Assembly (NCBI RefSeq): GCF_018812025.1 | Contig: NC_063054.1 | Location: 28,968,356-29,032,355 of the forward strand | DNA length: 64,000 bases | Direction: 5' to 3' | Source: Megalobrama amblycephala | Lineage: Eukaryota; Chordata; Actinopteri; Cypriniformes; Xenocyprididae | In this document: positions 1 through 11,211 of the stretch, in pieces | Numbering within the stretch: position 1 is the stretch's first letter | Layout of the letters: each line of letters starts with the position of its first letter | Program-made: the position numbers and the translations under genes | Notes under the pieces: generated by a model | Told to the model about the DNA's origin: nothing | Databases searched by the model: none | Seen by the model: only the letters and a program-made list of their open reading frames with translations

Positions 1-1060
1 CCATGTGTCGTCCAGTTGGACGGCCACGTTCACTGTCCAACATGGCTGGTAGCTTCTGCTTGGATTGCTGGTCCTTCTCATGAGGGACCTAGCGTCTTAG
101 TCGGAGCTCCAGCAGAGGATCAGATGTCGACTGCTACATTGGAGAGAGTATTGTTGGGCTCTGAAAATGAAGATGATGCTGAGCGTCCCACAGTCGTGAT
201 GTGCTCATGCTGAATCAGATTCAGACTTGACAACCATGCTTTCCCGGGCCCCTGGGGGCGTTGTGTGACGCGCACTCGCCTTGCCCCGCCCCCTGTGCCC
301 GGACGTGCATGGAAAAACTTGGCAGTTTTGTAGCCTCTTTGGTGTTAAATATGGAACGCCAAGGGGGCCATAATCTGCATTACAAGTTTTTTTCTCTCTC
401 ACTACCCTTTAGGGTGGGGTCGCAGTGCTACGGGCACACCACCTCTGCCCTGCATGGGTCTTGGCCCCCGGCAAGTCCGTGGTAGGCCAAAGCACTCATT
501 GCATGTGGGTAGTTCTGAGTCAGGGTTGAGCTACGCATGATACAGGTCATAGCGCAGGCCTCTGGCCAGACAATGTCCACCATGGTGGTCCGGAAACACC
601 CCTGGCTGGTCTTGCTGGGATGTGTCATCGTCAAGTACACTTTCTCGATGTGCTTATCTCACAAGCTGGCCTAAAACCCAACCCGCTCTCCCCGCAGCCA
701 ACCCTGTTGGTTAGCAGGAGGCGGTCCTGGGGATATGGTGACCTGCAGCTGAAGTAAACAGTTCTTTCCCCGGAGGAGGGCCGGGTGGAGATTTCTGGTC
801 TGTTCCGCCGCTGGCTCTCCGGAGTCCAGCGGTACCCACGAATAGAACTGTTATCTGATCCTCCAGGTCCCAAGAGGGTGTGGCTGGTAGTGTGCAAGGC
901 CCCCCCTTGCCACTCTCAGCCCTCTCTCACTTCACCAGCAGGTTCCAGTGTGGTGGTTCAGGCCGCACCCCATGTGCCGTCTCCCATTCACACTGCTACC
1001 TCGCAGAGTCTGACCACACTCCGGGCCGCTCCCATGCCGTCCGAGTCGGGTCCCCGTACT
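1..1060 (+). pseudogene. Degenerate gag-like ORF1 region of the DIRS-like element
   Basis: No long reading frame survives here, but short stretches in different frames resemble the gag region that precedes RT in fish DIRS elements. Positions about 530-650 give a stretch containing AQASGQTMSTMVV, and about 785-860 give one containing SGVQRYPR. Stops and frame changes separate the pieces. Gag in these elements is thought to bind RNA and form the particle. The assignment rests on position and weak similarity, so exact borders cannot be given. Confidence 0.5.
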
Positions 1061-1250
1061 CTGCTTGCGGCTGTCAGCGTGCGAGGCCCTGCCTTGTCAC
1101 GCGCAGCCCCCCCTCACATCGCCAGCAGGTGGCAGTGTGATGGCGCAGGCCGCGCCCCGTGCGCCGTCTCCCATACGCACTGCTGCCTCGCAGAGTCTGA
1201 CCACACTCCGGGCCGCTCCCATGCCGTCCGAGTCGGGTCCCCGTACTCTG
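877..1250 (+). repeat. Tandem duplication of a 187-bp unit in the gag/RT junction
   Basis: Two adjacent copies with a constant offset of 187 bases cover about 877-1063 and 1064-1250. The last 50 or so bases of each unit, ending at CCCGTACTCTGC, are almost identical. The first half differs by scattered substitutions. 187 is not a multiple of three, so the second copy is read in a different frame from the first. This explains why two overlapping frames show the same peptide themes. It is probably a replication or recombination duplication inside the element, and may have contributed to its inactivation. Confidence 0.85.
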
Positions 1251-1253
1251 CCT

Positions 1254-3168
1254 CGCTGCCCCACCCCCGGTGCGTCTGTGGTGCCTTTGGTCCCGCTGGC
1301 TCGGTGTCTGGAAGCGTGGATAGCGCTCCCCAGCCTGTCCAGCTGGCTCATTCGTACCATCAGACTCGGCTATGCGATTCAGTTCGCACGGCGTCCCCCG
1401 GTTTTCAGGGGTGTCCACTACACTCAGGTGTCACTGGACAACGCACCTGTTCTCCGGGCGGAGATTGCTGTCCTCCTGGCGAAGGATGCAATCGAGCCGG
1501 TCCCTCCAGCCGATATGAAGTCGGGGTTTTACAGCCCCCTACTTCATTGTACCAAAAAGGGCGGTGGGCTATGGCCAATCCTGGATCTGTGCGTCTTGAA
1601 CCGGTACCTTTACAAGTTGCCGTTCAAGATGCGCAGAAGCGCGTTTTCGAATGCGTCCGTCCCCGGGATTGGTTTGCAGCGATCGACCTGAAGGACGCGT
1701 ACTTTCATGTCTCGATTCTGCCTCGCCACAGACCCTTTCTACGGTTTGCGTTCGAGGGTCGAGCATATCAGTACAAAGTCCTACCCTTCGGGCTGGCCCT
1801 GTCGCCCTGCGTCTTCACGAAGGATGCGGAGGCGGCCATTGTTCCCCTCAAGGAACAAGGCGTTCGTATTCTCAACTACCTCGACGACTGGTTGATCCTG
1901 GCCAGCTCGCGAGCGCAGTTGTGCGAACACAGGGATATGGTTTTAGCTCACCTCAGCCGGTTGGGGCTTCGGGTCAACTGGGACAAGAGCAACTCTCCCC
2001 CGGGCAGAGGATCTCTTGTCTCGGTCTCGAGCTAGACTCGGTCGCCCGGACTGCGCGCCTCACCGAGGAACGCATCCAGTCGGTGTTGACCTGCCTGAGC
2101 ACGCTCAAGCGCAGGACAGCGGCCCCACTGAAAGTATTTCAGAGGCTCCTGGGGCATATGGCATCTGCAGCCGCGGTAACGCCGCTCGGATTGCTCCATA
2201 TGAGGCCGCTTCAACACTGGCTCCGCGGCCGGGTCCCGAGATGGGCGTGGCAGCGCGGCACGCTCCGTGTCCCCGTGACACCGAGCTGCCGTCGCACCCT
2301 CATCCGGTGGTCGGATCCTTCGCTCCTGCGGGCCGGAGTACCCCTCGAACAAGTGTCCAGGCATGCTGTGGTCTCCACAGACGCCTCTGCCACGGGATGG
2401 GGGGCCACGTACAACGGGCATGCAGTGTCGGGTCTTTGGACGGGGCCTCAGCTGCATTGGCATATCAATTGCCTGGAGTTGCTAGCAGTACGTCTTGCAC
2501 TGGGCCGCTTCAAGGAGCTGCTGTCAGACAAGCACGTACTGGTCCGCTCGGACAGCACTGCGGCCGTTGCGTACATCAACCATCAAGGTGGTCTACGCTC
2601 CCGTCGCATGTCGCAACTCGCCCGCCATCTCTTGTTGTGGAGTCAGAAGCATCTGAGGTCCCTTCGGGCCACTCATGTCCCAGGTGTGCTCAACCGTGCA
2701 GCCGACGAGCTGTCACGGCAGCCTCCACTTGCGGGCGAGTGGCGGCTCCACCCCCTGGCGGTTCTGCTGATTTGGCAGCATTTCGGCGAGGCCCAGGTAG
2801 ACCTGTTTGCCTCCCCAGAAACTGCCCACTGCCAGTGGTTCTATTCCCTGACCGGCGGCACGCTCGGCACGGATGCCCTGGCACACAGCTGGCCCCAGGG
2901 TCTATGCAAATATGCGTTTCCCCCAGTGAGCCTTCTCGCACAACTCCTGTGCAAGGTCAGGGAGGACGGGGAGCAGGTCTTGTTAGTGGCTCCGTACTGG
3001 CCCACTCGGACCTGGTTCTCGGACCTCATCCTCCTCGCGACAGCCCCTCCCTGGCCGATTCCTCTGAGGAAGGACCTCCTGACTCAGAGACGGGGCACCC
3101 TGTGGCACCCGTGTCCCGATCTGTGGAACCTCCACGTGTGGTCCCTGGACGGGATGCGGAGGTTCTGA
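1254..3168 (+). pseudogene. DIRS-type reverse transcriptase / RNase H, two frameshifts
   Basis: The RT begins in one frame (about 1254-1630) with the DIRS-typical stretch IRLGYAIQFARRPP and an AKDAIEPVPPADMKSGFYSP region. It continues in a second frame (about 1632-1990) with DWFAAIDLKDAYFHV, QYKVLPFGLALSP and the catalytic YLDDW at 1877-1891. It then moves to a third frame (about 1992-3168) with LELDSVARTARLTEER. RNase H follows: Asp in STDASATGWGA, Glu in NCLELLAV, Asp in RSDSTAAV. The rest of this frame (about 2700-3168) is the conserved tail of DIRS pol, which includes VDLFASPE; some authors relate that tail to Dam-like methyltransferases. The small indels near 1632 and 1988 break the protein. 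Internal substitutions such as CTKKGGG instead of a PKKGGG-type motif also suggest decay. Confidence 0.9.
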
Positions 3169-4169
3169 GTGATCTCCCGCAAGCGGTCGTAGACACCATC
3201 ACTTCCGCTAGAGCTCCTTCCACTAGGAGCCTCTACGCGCTGAAGTGGAACCTGTTCGTCGAATGGTGCGCCTCTCGCCGAGAGGACCCCCGATCATGCT
3301 CGGTCAGATCTGTGCTTTCCTTCCTGCAAGAAGGGTTGGAGCGAAGGCTGTCTCCCTCCACCCTGAAGGTGTATGTTGCCGCTATCGCTGCACATCACCA
3401 CGCAGTTGAGGGTAAGTCCCTGGGGAAACACGATCTGATCGTCAGGTTCCTGAGGGGGGCAAGGAGACTGAATCCTCCTCGCCCTTCCTCCGTACCCTCT
3501 TGGGATCTGACCCTGGTTCTCTCAGCTCTCCGGGGTCATCCCTTTGAGCCCTTGCGATCAGTCGACCTGAAACTAATGTCTCTGAAAACTGTCCTTCTGG
3601 TCGCATTGGCTTCCCTTAAGAGGGTAGGGGACCTGCATGCGTTTTCGGTCAACGAAGCGTGCCTAGAGTTCGGGCCCGGTGATTCTCACGTCATCCTGAG
3701 ACCCCGGCCTGGATACGTGCCCAAGGTTCCTACCACTCCCTTCAGAGATCAGGTAGTGAACCTGCAAGCGCTGCCCTCGGAGGAGGCAGACCCAGCCCTA
3801 GCTTTGCTCTGTCCCGTCCGCGCTCTGCGTGTGTATGTGGACAGAACGCGAAGCTTCAGGACCTCAGATCAGCTCTTTGTCTGTTACGGAGGCCAGCAGA
3901 AGGGAAAGGCTGTCTCCAAGCAGAGGATGGCCCACTGGATAGTGGATGCCATCGCCTTGGCGTATGAATCCCAGGGCGTGCCTTGCCTGCTCAGGTTGAG
4001 AGCCCACTCCACCAGAGGGGTGGCCTCTTCCTGGGCGCTGGCTCATGGCGCCTCGCTGACAGATATCTGTAGAGCTGCGGGCTGGGCGACACCTAACACG
4101 TTCGCTAGGTTTTATAGCCTACGTGTAGAGCCGGTATCTTCACGTGTACTCACATCCACTAGTCGGTAG
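3150..4169 (+). CDS. DIRS-type tyrosine recombinase
   Basis: The frame is open from 2016 to the stop at 4167-4169, and recognisable recombinase sequence occupies about 3150-4169. That is an N-terminal SAM-like, DNA-binding half (TRSLYALKWNLFVEWC, RLSPSTLKVYVAAIAAHH) and a C-terminal catalytic half. The catalytic residues expected for the family are visible: Arg in LASLKRVGDL (codon 3621-3623), the HxxR box as HSTRGVA (His at 4005-4007, Arg at 4014-4016) and the nucleophilic Tyr in TFARFYSL (4113-4115). These enzymes insert the circular cDNA. The frame overlaps the RNase H frame by more than 1 kb, as is usual in DIRS. It probably starts internally, but no start codon can be chosen with confidence. 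It has no disabling change that I can see. Confidence 0.85.
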   Translation, partial: RDAEVLSDLPQAVVDTITSARAPSTRSLYALKWNLFVEWCASRREDPRSCSVRSVLSFLQEGLERRLSPSTLKVYVAAIAAHHHAVEGKSLGKHDLIVRFLRGARRLNPPRPSSVPSWDLTLVLSALRGHPFEPLRSVDLKLMSLKTVLLVALASLKRVGDLHAFSVNEACLEFGPGDSHVILRPRPGYVPKVPTTPFRDQVVNLQALPSEEADPALALLCPVRALRVYVDRTRSFRTSDQLFVCYGGQQKGKAVSKQRMAHWIVDAIALAYESQGVPCLLRLRAHSTRGVASSWALAHGASLTDICRAAGWATPNTFARFYSLRVEPVSSRVLTSTSR

Positions 4170-4851
4170 ACGTGTTGTACCCGCTCTAAGTGTCGGCTTA
4201 CAATGCCATTCCCGCCCCTTGGCCGGATACGTGCATACTTTTTACTCCAGTCGTGTTCCCCGCTTGGCGAACCCTGTCGAGTTCCTCCGCCTCCCCCTTC
4301 GGCTCGGACATTGCGGAGTGTCTGATGCCAGGCCTACATCCGTCGCTGACGCTGTCTGTTGGCTGGGGCCCATATGTCGTGACTCCTCTACGTGAGCGGT
4401 CCCATATGTGTATTCATCCACGGTTTAAAACTCCCTACGGGCCGAGTCCGTGTCTTTCCCTTAGCAGAGCCAGCTCTGCTGTCACCTGTCAGATGAGTCT
4501 CCCCCTACCCAGGTGGAGCCATCCCAGGGACTCCATATGCATACTGCCCCCCGGGCCAGTCCATATGTGTATTCTCCACGTAAACTCCTCCCCCATTGGG
4601 TAGGTAGTGGCCTCCGCAGCGTCCCCTACGGGTTCGCTTCCCCAGTGTAGTCTAGTTTACTTAGTGGGTATGTCGGAACAGCAGTAGACTCTCTCGGCGT
4701 AAGCTCGCCCCCTTCACCGTCCCAATTGGTGCGACGGGTGGCTAGAGCTTGCACTGGGCACTGGAAGGGGTTTCGTAACTGTGGCGCTTTATTTGGGATC
4801 CCAATTCGTCGGTCACTACTGACGTACGTCGAACGTGACCGACTGAAAGGG
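4170..4851 (+). other. 3' non-coding region of the DIRS-like element
   Basis: This stretch between the recombinase stop and the terminal repeats is still GC-rich and has no supported coding sequence. It contains three CATATG-centred repeats (around 4371, 4402 and 4535-4562). It ends with the block TCCCAATTCGTCGGTCACTA (4799 onward), which is repeated in direct orientation at 5104. I see no host gene in it. Confidence 0.7.
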
Positions 4852-5184
4852 AACGTCTCGGTTACGTATGTAACCCTCGTTCCCTGAAGGAGGGAACAGA
4901 GACGTACGTCCCGTCGCCACAGTTTCTGTACCCTCGCTGTTGTGCGGACACCAGTTGTCTCCTCAGCGAAAAACAGAGTGCGATTGCATCTGCTTCCTAT
5001 TTATATACACCTGTCGGAGGCGGTGCGCATTATGCAAATATCGCACGCCAATACCATTGGCTTGTTTTAGTTCACTCGAAGCTGATAGGGCTCTCTAGCG
5101 ATATCCCAATTCGTCGGTCACTACTGACGTACGTCTCCGTTCCCTCCTTCAGGGAACGAGGGTTACATACGTAACCGAGACGTT
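4799..5184. repeat. Terminal inverted and direct repeats of the DIRS-like element
   Basis: Two 59-base arms at 4852-4910 and 5126-5184 are near-perfect reverse complements. Each contains GTTACGTATGTAACC-type sequence and TTCCCTGAAGGAGGGAA. A separate 32-base block occurs in direct orientation at 4799-4830 and 5104-5135, each time leading into GACGTACGTC. The 215-base spacer includes a TATA-like TATTTATATAC near 4998. DIRS elements end in inverted repeats plus an internal region complementary to both ends, used to make circular cDNA. This mixed direct/inverted layout fits that structure. Confidence 0.85.
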
Positions 5185-6817
5185 TTTACCGCTCACTTGC
5201 ACGCAACGTCAATGATATCATGTCACTCGGTGGGTAAATTAACCTGGTCGGGAGGGACTCGGAGTGTGCGCCCGGAGAAGACAACTCACTCAAAAGTATA
5301 CGAGAAGAAGGGATGAGGTGACGTCTGTAGGGACAGCGGGACAAGTTCTAAATCAACACTAAATTATGGTAAGGCAAAAGGTCTAAGCCACCGGATGCCG
5401 ATTTAAGTAACGTAAATAAATAAAAAGGAAGAGGGGAAAACATGCAAAAGATAAAGGCATGTATGCAGCTTACTCATATCGTAATAATAGTAGGCAAATA
5501 ATAAAATATGGCCTATCACTTATGTTATGTTGCTTGCTATGCTATTACACATTGGCCAACAATATTCGTTTTTCTGTCCAACTAACAGTAAAATGTGATT
5601 TTGTAACATGTAACTTTTTTTTTTAAAACAAACGTAATGGCCTACTTTAATATTTTACTGTAAAGTTGTGCAATTTTGTAGGATTTATGGTATTTTGTGT
5701 TATTTATTTGCCTCAGTTTGTAATAATTTAAGTATATACATTTATATAAAATAGCAAAAAATTGTGTTAAATCCACTTTAATAAAGATCTACATTTCTAG
5801 TGACAGACATAAAAAAATGTGCCTGGGTTTAGTGGACGATTACTGCCATCTACTGGAAAGCAAACACATAAATTAAATTAAAATTAAAATAACATGAATT
5901 TTTAACTACAGCCACTAGATGGCTAGAGAATTAATCAATGGTTCACATTATAAAATCATTATTATAACTATAAAAATTAACTCTATATCAAATTTGAGCA
6001 TTTTTTGTACTATCATTTGTACTATCATGGGTATTTGAAGATATTTTGGTTGTATAAGGTTGTAGAGAACAGTGCACTATTGCAGACTTATATACTGAGG
6101 TTTTAATTACATTATTTTAATATAGTCAGTCATGAATTAAAGTGGGCCGGTCTAAGGCATGAAACTCCAGGGCTGAAAATGAGTCCCGATCCAGCCCTGG
6201 CCACACAGTTACAGAATGAAATAATATTTAAACCTATAACATTTCTATCTCACAGTTCTGACTTTTTTCCTCGCAATTGCCAGTTTATATCACAATTCTG
6301 AGGAAAAAAGGCAGAATATCGAGTTTATATCTCGCAATTCTGATTTTTCTTCTCAGAACTGTGAGATATAAACTCAGAATTGAGAGAAAAAAAGTCAGAA
6401 TTTTGAGTTATAAACTCGAAATGACCTTTTTTATTATTTTATTCCGTGGCTTCCATAGACATCTACTGCTGAACTGTCATTTTCTTCCACAAGGAAGGCT
6501 CCGCCCACAAAACACATCATCTCATGTTTTTAACCAAGACTGATCTTAGCACTGGGAAAATGATCAATGAGCTGCATGTACTTTCTGTTGACACTCTTGG
6601 TTGCTTTAGTGTTGAAGTGAATCATGATGTACTGCAGGGGTTCCCAAACACGTTCCTGATGTACTGCCATTGTACTGAATTCACCCAATTGGATATCAAT
6701 TCAGTTATATCCTTTTGCGTTCCATATAGAAGCAAGAAAGTCACACAAAAAGAAGATGAACATGACGGTGAGTAAATGATGACAGAATTTTCATTTTTAC
6801 TGAACTGTCAAAAGGGA
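5185..6817. other. AT-rich intergenic DNA, no gene seen
   Basis: Base composition drops abruptly to AT-rich at the end of the DIRS-like element. No frame looks like a real exon. The only structured part is the short self-complementary repeat at 6250-6440. Confidence 0.6.
6250..6440. repeat. Short self-complementary repeat (CAGAATTGCGAG / TTCTGAG units)
   Basis: Alternating motifs such as TCGCAATTCTGA, TCTCAGAACTGTGAGA and GAGTTTATATCTCGC occur on both strands, so the stretch folds on itself. Similar units are common in fish genomes. The 65-90-residue frames through this segment are a by-product of the repeat. Confidence 0.6.
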
Positions 6818-8661
6818 TAGTTCACCCATAAATGAAAATTCTATCATTACTCACCCTCAAGTTGCTCCAAACCTGTATGAATTTCTTTCACAAAAGAATA
6901 TATTTTGAAGAATGTTTGAAACCAAATCGATTTTCAAGTTGATGGACCCAATTGAATTTCATAGTATTTTTTTCCGTACTATGGAAGGCAATTTGGTTCA
7001 TCAACTGTTTGTTTAACCCTCAGGGGTCTGAGGATTTTTGGGACCCTGGAGAAGTTTTGACATGCCCTGACATTTGTGCTTTTTTTCAGTTGTTCATAAA
7101 CATATTAATGGAAAAAGTGTCATTACACTGTATTCAGCACAAACTAGGCTACAATAATATGTGAGGAACATGTATGTACATGTTTGTATTTTTGAAGGAA
7201 TAACGTTTATGCGTGGTTATTGAAAAAACTAAAAACTTAAGTCACTGAAATAAAGCCAAAAAATATATATTAAATCTTTGTTCACAAGACTTCTGGTTAT
7301 TGGAGGTTGTAGACTAGAGTTTTTGCTTCAAAATGAGGTAAAAATTATGCTGCCTGCTTGTTCATATAAAACAATAGAGAGATTTAAATTTTCTAAAACA
7401 TCTTTGGTCAAGAAACACAGTATGCGTGGAGGCGTGAATAATCATGAATAATGGGTGATTCTCACATGAGAAGACAAAAGAATCGCATAAAGAGCTCTAA
7501 TGAGCTGCATAAATAATGAGCTCTTTCAGTCAGGTAAGCTGTGAAAAAACCCTCTGTTGATCATGTCTCAAATCTCATCATGGTGTAAATCAAACATACA
7601 GAAATACAGCAATACTGTGAAATATTATTACAATTTAAAATAATGGTATTCTATTATATTCTTTAAAATATAATGTATTTCTGTGAATCAAAGTGTCTGA
7701 ACAATTATGTTACCTCTATGGCATTTCATATAGGCTTTTAGCTTAAAAGTATGCACATTTGGAGAAATATTGATGGATTCTCACATGTTTGTCAATTTTC
7801 TATACAGAGGAGTAATGTTCAGGATTTATTGTCATTACTATGAGTGCTGGATACTGTGTTTTCAATTCATACTTGCAGCCAGAGGGCGCTCTGCCCCTTT
7901 TGTCCACAAATGCCTGAGCACTAAAGAAGAATAGGCAATCCAGGAACTAACCGAACTAACAGAGGCCAGAGATCGCTAACTATGGCTATTCAAAACACTT
8001 TTCAAGACAATAAATACACGATTGAGACGATGTATGCATGTATTGACTGAATTTGCATCTGAATAGCGCTGGCTCCGTGGGCGTGGCCGCATTAGCGGAT
8101 AATGAGCTGAATCACAGACTTCTGACATGGCTCTCTTTTCATACAGATTACATAAACACAGAATATTTGTTTTCGATTTGACTTACACGATTTAAAACCT
8201 GACATTTCAACGTTTTTTTAGACATAAGTCTAATTTTTTTTGTGATTAGTATTCACTAAGTTACAGTTCATTTTCTGAGAACTATCAGATTGGACTTCGT
8301 TCAGAGGGAGACGAGAGATCACGCATCATGTTTGTTTTCTTTATTTTTTACAAAAAGCACAACATTTTGTTTTTACTCTGAGTGTACACAAATAAAAGAA
8401 AATATTCCACAGATTAAAATGGTGTATAACTCTTAATTGTATGTGCAACATTGACAGAGTATTTTGAGTCTCTTTCACACTGGTTAGAAAAAAAACGCGG
8501 TGATCACGCCGGCGTGACCACTGACCCCAGAGTGTTAACCATATTTTTCAAAATATATTCTTTAGTGTTCAGCAGAAGAAAGAAATTCATATAGGTTTGG
8601 AACAACTTGAGGATGAGTAGATGATGCCAGAATTTTCATTTTTGGGTGAACTATCCCTTTA
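6818..8661. mobile_element. Cyprinid-type MITE split by a nested 1.5-kb insertion
   Basis: The left end reads GGGATAGTTCACCCATAAAT and the right end is its inverse, ATTTTTGGGTGAACTATCCC. Sub-terminal parts also pair: the left arm has CCTGTATGAATTTCTTTC and the right arm the complement near 8580-8610. This is a widespread non-autonomous TIR element of cyprinid fish. About 1.5 kb of unrelated sequence (7013-8538) interrupts it, and the two halves abut if that is removed. Confidence 0.8.
7013..8538 (+). mobile_element. 1.5-kb non-autonomous element flanked by TTAA, copy 1
   Basis: It is bounded by TTAA at 7013-7016 and 8535-8538, with imperfect inverted ends CCCTCAGGGGTCTGAGG and CACTCTGGGGTCAGTGG. 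It sits inside the MITE at 6818-8661, so its borders are defined by the interrupted host. A second copy in the opposite orientation lies at 59424-60919. Duplicated TTAA is the target signature of piggyBac-type transposition. No transposase frame is visible, so it must be mobilised in trans. Confidence 0.75.
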
Positions 8662-9681
8662 AGGGCTCAGCTGGTGAGGAACTATGGCTCTCCTTCCACA
8701 GTTTTCCACAGAAAGCAGTTTCTATAATAAAACGCTGAAATTGGATCTAGAAAGTATCAATTTAGAGAATGTAACTGGATTATTAAGTGAATGTTTATCA
8801 GTAAACGCAATGACTGCGGCTTTCTAGCAGACATACACTCCTACACTTGCCCCAGCACTGAAATAGATCAAAGAGAATCCAGAAAGTGTTGATTTCCTCT
8901 GTGTATGTCCTTATTTACCAGAACAGCAATGATGAGTCAGACTGGAATACCCTGCAGCTCTGTTTCATCAAAACTAAATTAACATTTGCTGAGAAACCGC
9001 GAGTGAGGTTAAAGAAAAACAGGCAACTTTTCATTGCGTAAGGTGGTCCTTTTCAGCTCTTCATGTTTTCAGTTTTCATCTTTTCAGTTCTAATAAATCA
9101 CATTTGTTCTTCACAAGGTGGCCTGATAAGGTTTTTGAATCTATAAAGAGAATATCTGTCTCACCATTTGCTATATTCTCAACAATATTGGCAATTTCTT
9201 CTGTTTTTTCTCAGCGATGCTTTACGAAGAACGCAGAATGCCTGAATGGCTGCACGGCGTCCGTTTTTATCTCTCAGGCATGTCATACATAATGAAGTAT
9301 AGTAAGAGTGTGTGAAATAGGATTTCTGACACTCTGAGGAAGAATCGGTGCTGAGCAAACGTCCACAGAGCATGTCAGCTGGGGATTAGCAACTCAACAG
9401 TGGAAATGAGAACAGATTCCTCCATCTTTTCTGTTTAATTCCTACCTACAACCATATATCATGGTGTCCTGACAGCATGAGAGGACAAAAGACAACTAAA
9501 CACTAATGGAATATAAAATCCCTGGGATGATGGAATGCAGAAATAGGAATAAAACGACAAACCTAAAGTATTAGCACACAAGATTCCATATTCACCTAAT
9601 GTTACAGTAGTCAGATAAACTGAATCCTAGTCCCATCTGCTGTTTAACCACAATAGTTGATACCTTACCCCATCTACTGCC
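8662..9681. other. Intergenic DNA, no gene seen
   Basis: No exon-like frame and no recognisable repeat boundary were found in this stretch. Confidence 0.5.
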
Positions 9682-10358
9682 TGGTTAGTTCATCCAAAAA
9701 TTTAAATTCTGTCATTAAGGGTTTGGATCAACCCTCATGTTGTTCCAAACTCATAAGACTTCTGTGAATCTTCGGAACACAAATTAAGATATTTTTGATG
9801 AAAACTGAGAGCTTTCTGTCCCTCCATAGCTATGCGACTACCACTTTAACGCTACAAAAAGTTCATAAATAGATTGTAAAACTAACCCATATGAACTGAG
9901 TGGTTAGTCCAAATTTTCTGAAGAGACTCGATTGCTTTATATGATGAACAGATTGAATTTAGGTTTTTATTCACATGTCTATCAGCGAACATGAACATAA
10001 AAGCTCAACAGAACCTGCTTCGTGCGCGAGAACAAACCTTTTCCGGAAGCTCAAACGTGCTGCGTAACACACAAGAATGAACCTCATTGGTTCTCACACG
10101 CGTCAAGCAAACATGCTTGAGCTTCTGTTTACCACAACTACGGAGCCCCGCACATGACATGCAGGAAAAAAAATAATAGGCTAAATCATGTCCACACTTT
10201 ACTAAGTCATTCCCTCGATTTATAAATTGCTCTCAGATTTCATCAAAAAGATCTTAATTTGTGTTCCGAAGATTAACAAAAACCTTATGGGTTTGGAACA
10301 ACATGGGAGTGAATAATGACAGAATTTTCATTTTTGGGCAGGTGAACTAATCCTTTAA
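9682..10358. mobile_element. MITE with long inverted ends
   Basis: The left end runs GGTTAGTTCATCCAAAAATT and the right end is the complement, TTTTTGGGCAGGTGAACTAA. Inner parts also pair: GAATCTTCGGAACACAAATT near 9768 pairs with AATTTGTGTTCCGAAGATT near 10256. The middle holds CG-rich unique sequence (about 9985-10150). It has no coding capacity. Confidence 0.75.
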
Positions 10359-11210
10359 CATTTGGGCCAGTCCACGGATCTACGATAAGCCACATCATTC
10401 AGCATGGAAAGCCCACTGTGCATTCTCTCTCAAAAGCCATTACCAGAAGAGAGGAGAGCAGGTGCATGGGCCAATATGCGAGGAGACCCCACATCAAGGC
10501 GGAGGCTCTGTAATTCACTTTTTCCATTTCCATGAACTTATGTGATTATGATAAATATGGTATTTTTCCTGCAAGGGGGCATTTGAAATGAAGCATTTAC
10601 AAAACAAAAATGGAGTAGGGCAATGGAAGGTGGACCCAAAGACAGGCACCCACTGCCTTTCTCTTGATTTTCTCATTTGCTTTTGTCACTGCCGTCACAC
10701 GTCCACAGGCTATTTTTTTTATACCTGTGTAGAAAACAGGAGTGTTTTTAGATTAGCCTCGATTTCATTGCATTAGTGGGGTGTTTTGATTAAGACACCT
10801 AACCTGAGGGTGCTGCTGTCCGATAATGAGGTGAAGGGGAGACAAGTGAACTGGCTAGAACAATGCTAGTAACTAGACTAGAGATACAAGAAGCCTTTCT
10901 TGACATTCTGCTCATTGTTTTCCAAGAGCCATGTGCCAAATGTCTCTTTTTGGAGCTCGAAGATGAGGAGGATTTGAATAATGAAAGCGCAGTCATGACT
11001 ACTAAAGAGAGCTTGTTATTTTCTCGCTTCTTTGCTGGCGGTTGCTATTTGACGAAACAAGTACTCTTCATATAAACTATAGTCGAACCTCAAATGCACT
11101 TCTCTTTGAAAATATACTTCAAAGGAACAATCTTTGACAACTCCTGATTTCAACCTTTGTAGTTAATAGAATGAACAAAAACAACTATAGAACAATTCAT
11201 ATACACTGAT
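10359..11210. other. Intergenic DNA with one orphan 48-codon open stretch
   Basis: Between the MITE and the Tc1-like element I see no convincing gene. A plus-strand open stretch from about 10367 to a TAA at 10511-10513 has an exon-like composition (includes HIIQHGKPTVHSLSKAITRR). It has no strong polypyrimidine acceptor in front of it and no partner exon I could identify. Confidence 0.4.
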
Positions 11211-11211
11211 G

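Larger units (their letters stand above)
1..5184 (+). mobile_element. DIRS-like tyrosine-recombinase retrotransposon, 5'-truncated by the window edge
   Basis: This GC-rich block differs sharply in base composition from the AT-rich DNA after it. In order it contains a decayed gag region, a reverse transcriptase with a YLDD core, an RNase H, a tyrosine recombinase in an overlapping frame, and a repeated/inverted terminal structure. That order, with a tyrosine recombinase in place of a DDE integrase and no long terminal direct repeats, is the signature of DIRS elements. DIRS elements are known to integrate through a circular intermediate without target duplication. The left end lies outside the window. 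Two frameshifts in RT/RNase H make this copy unlikely to be autonomous, although the recombinase frame is open. Confidence 0.93.

Noticed and set aside
2032..2463. 143-residue minus-strand frame opposite the DIRS RNase H
   Set aside because: Shadow of GC-rich coding DNA; the sense strand has the recognised domain.
10367..10513. Orphan open stretch HIIQHGKPTVHSLSKAITRR ending in TAA
   Set aside because: Exon-like composition, but no polypyrimidine tract at the candidate acceptor and no companion exon found.
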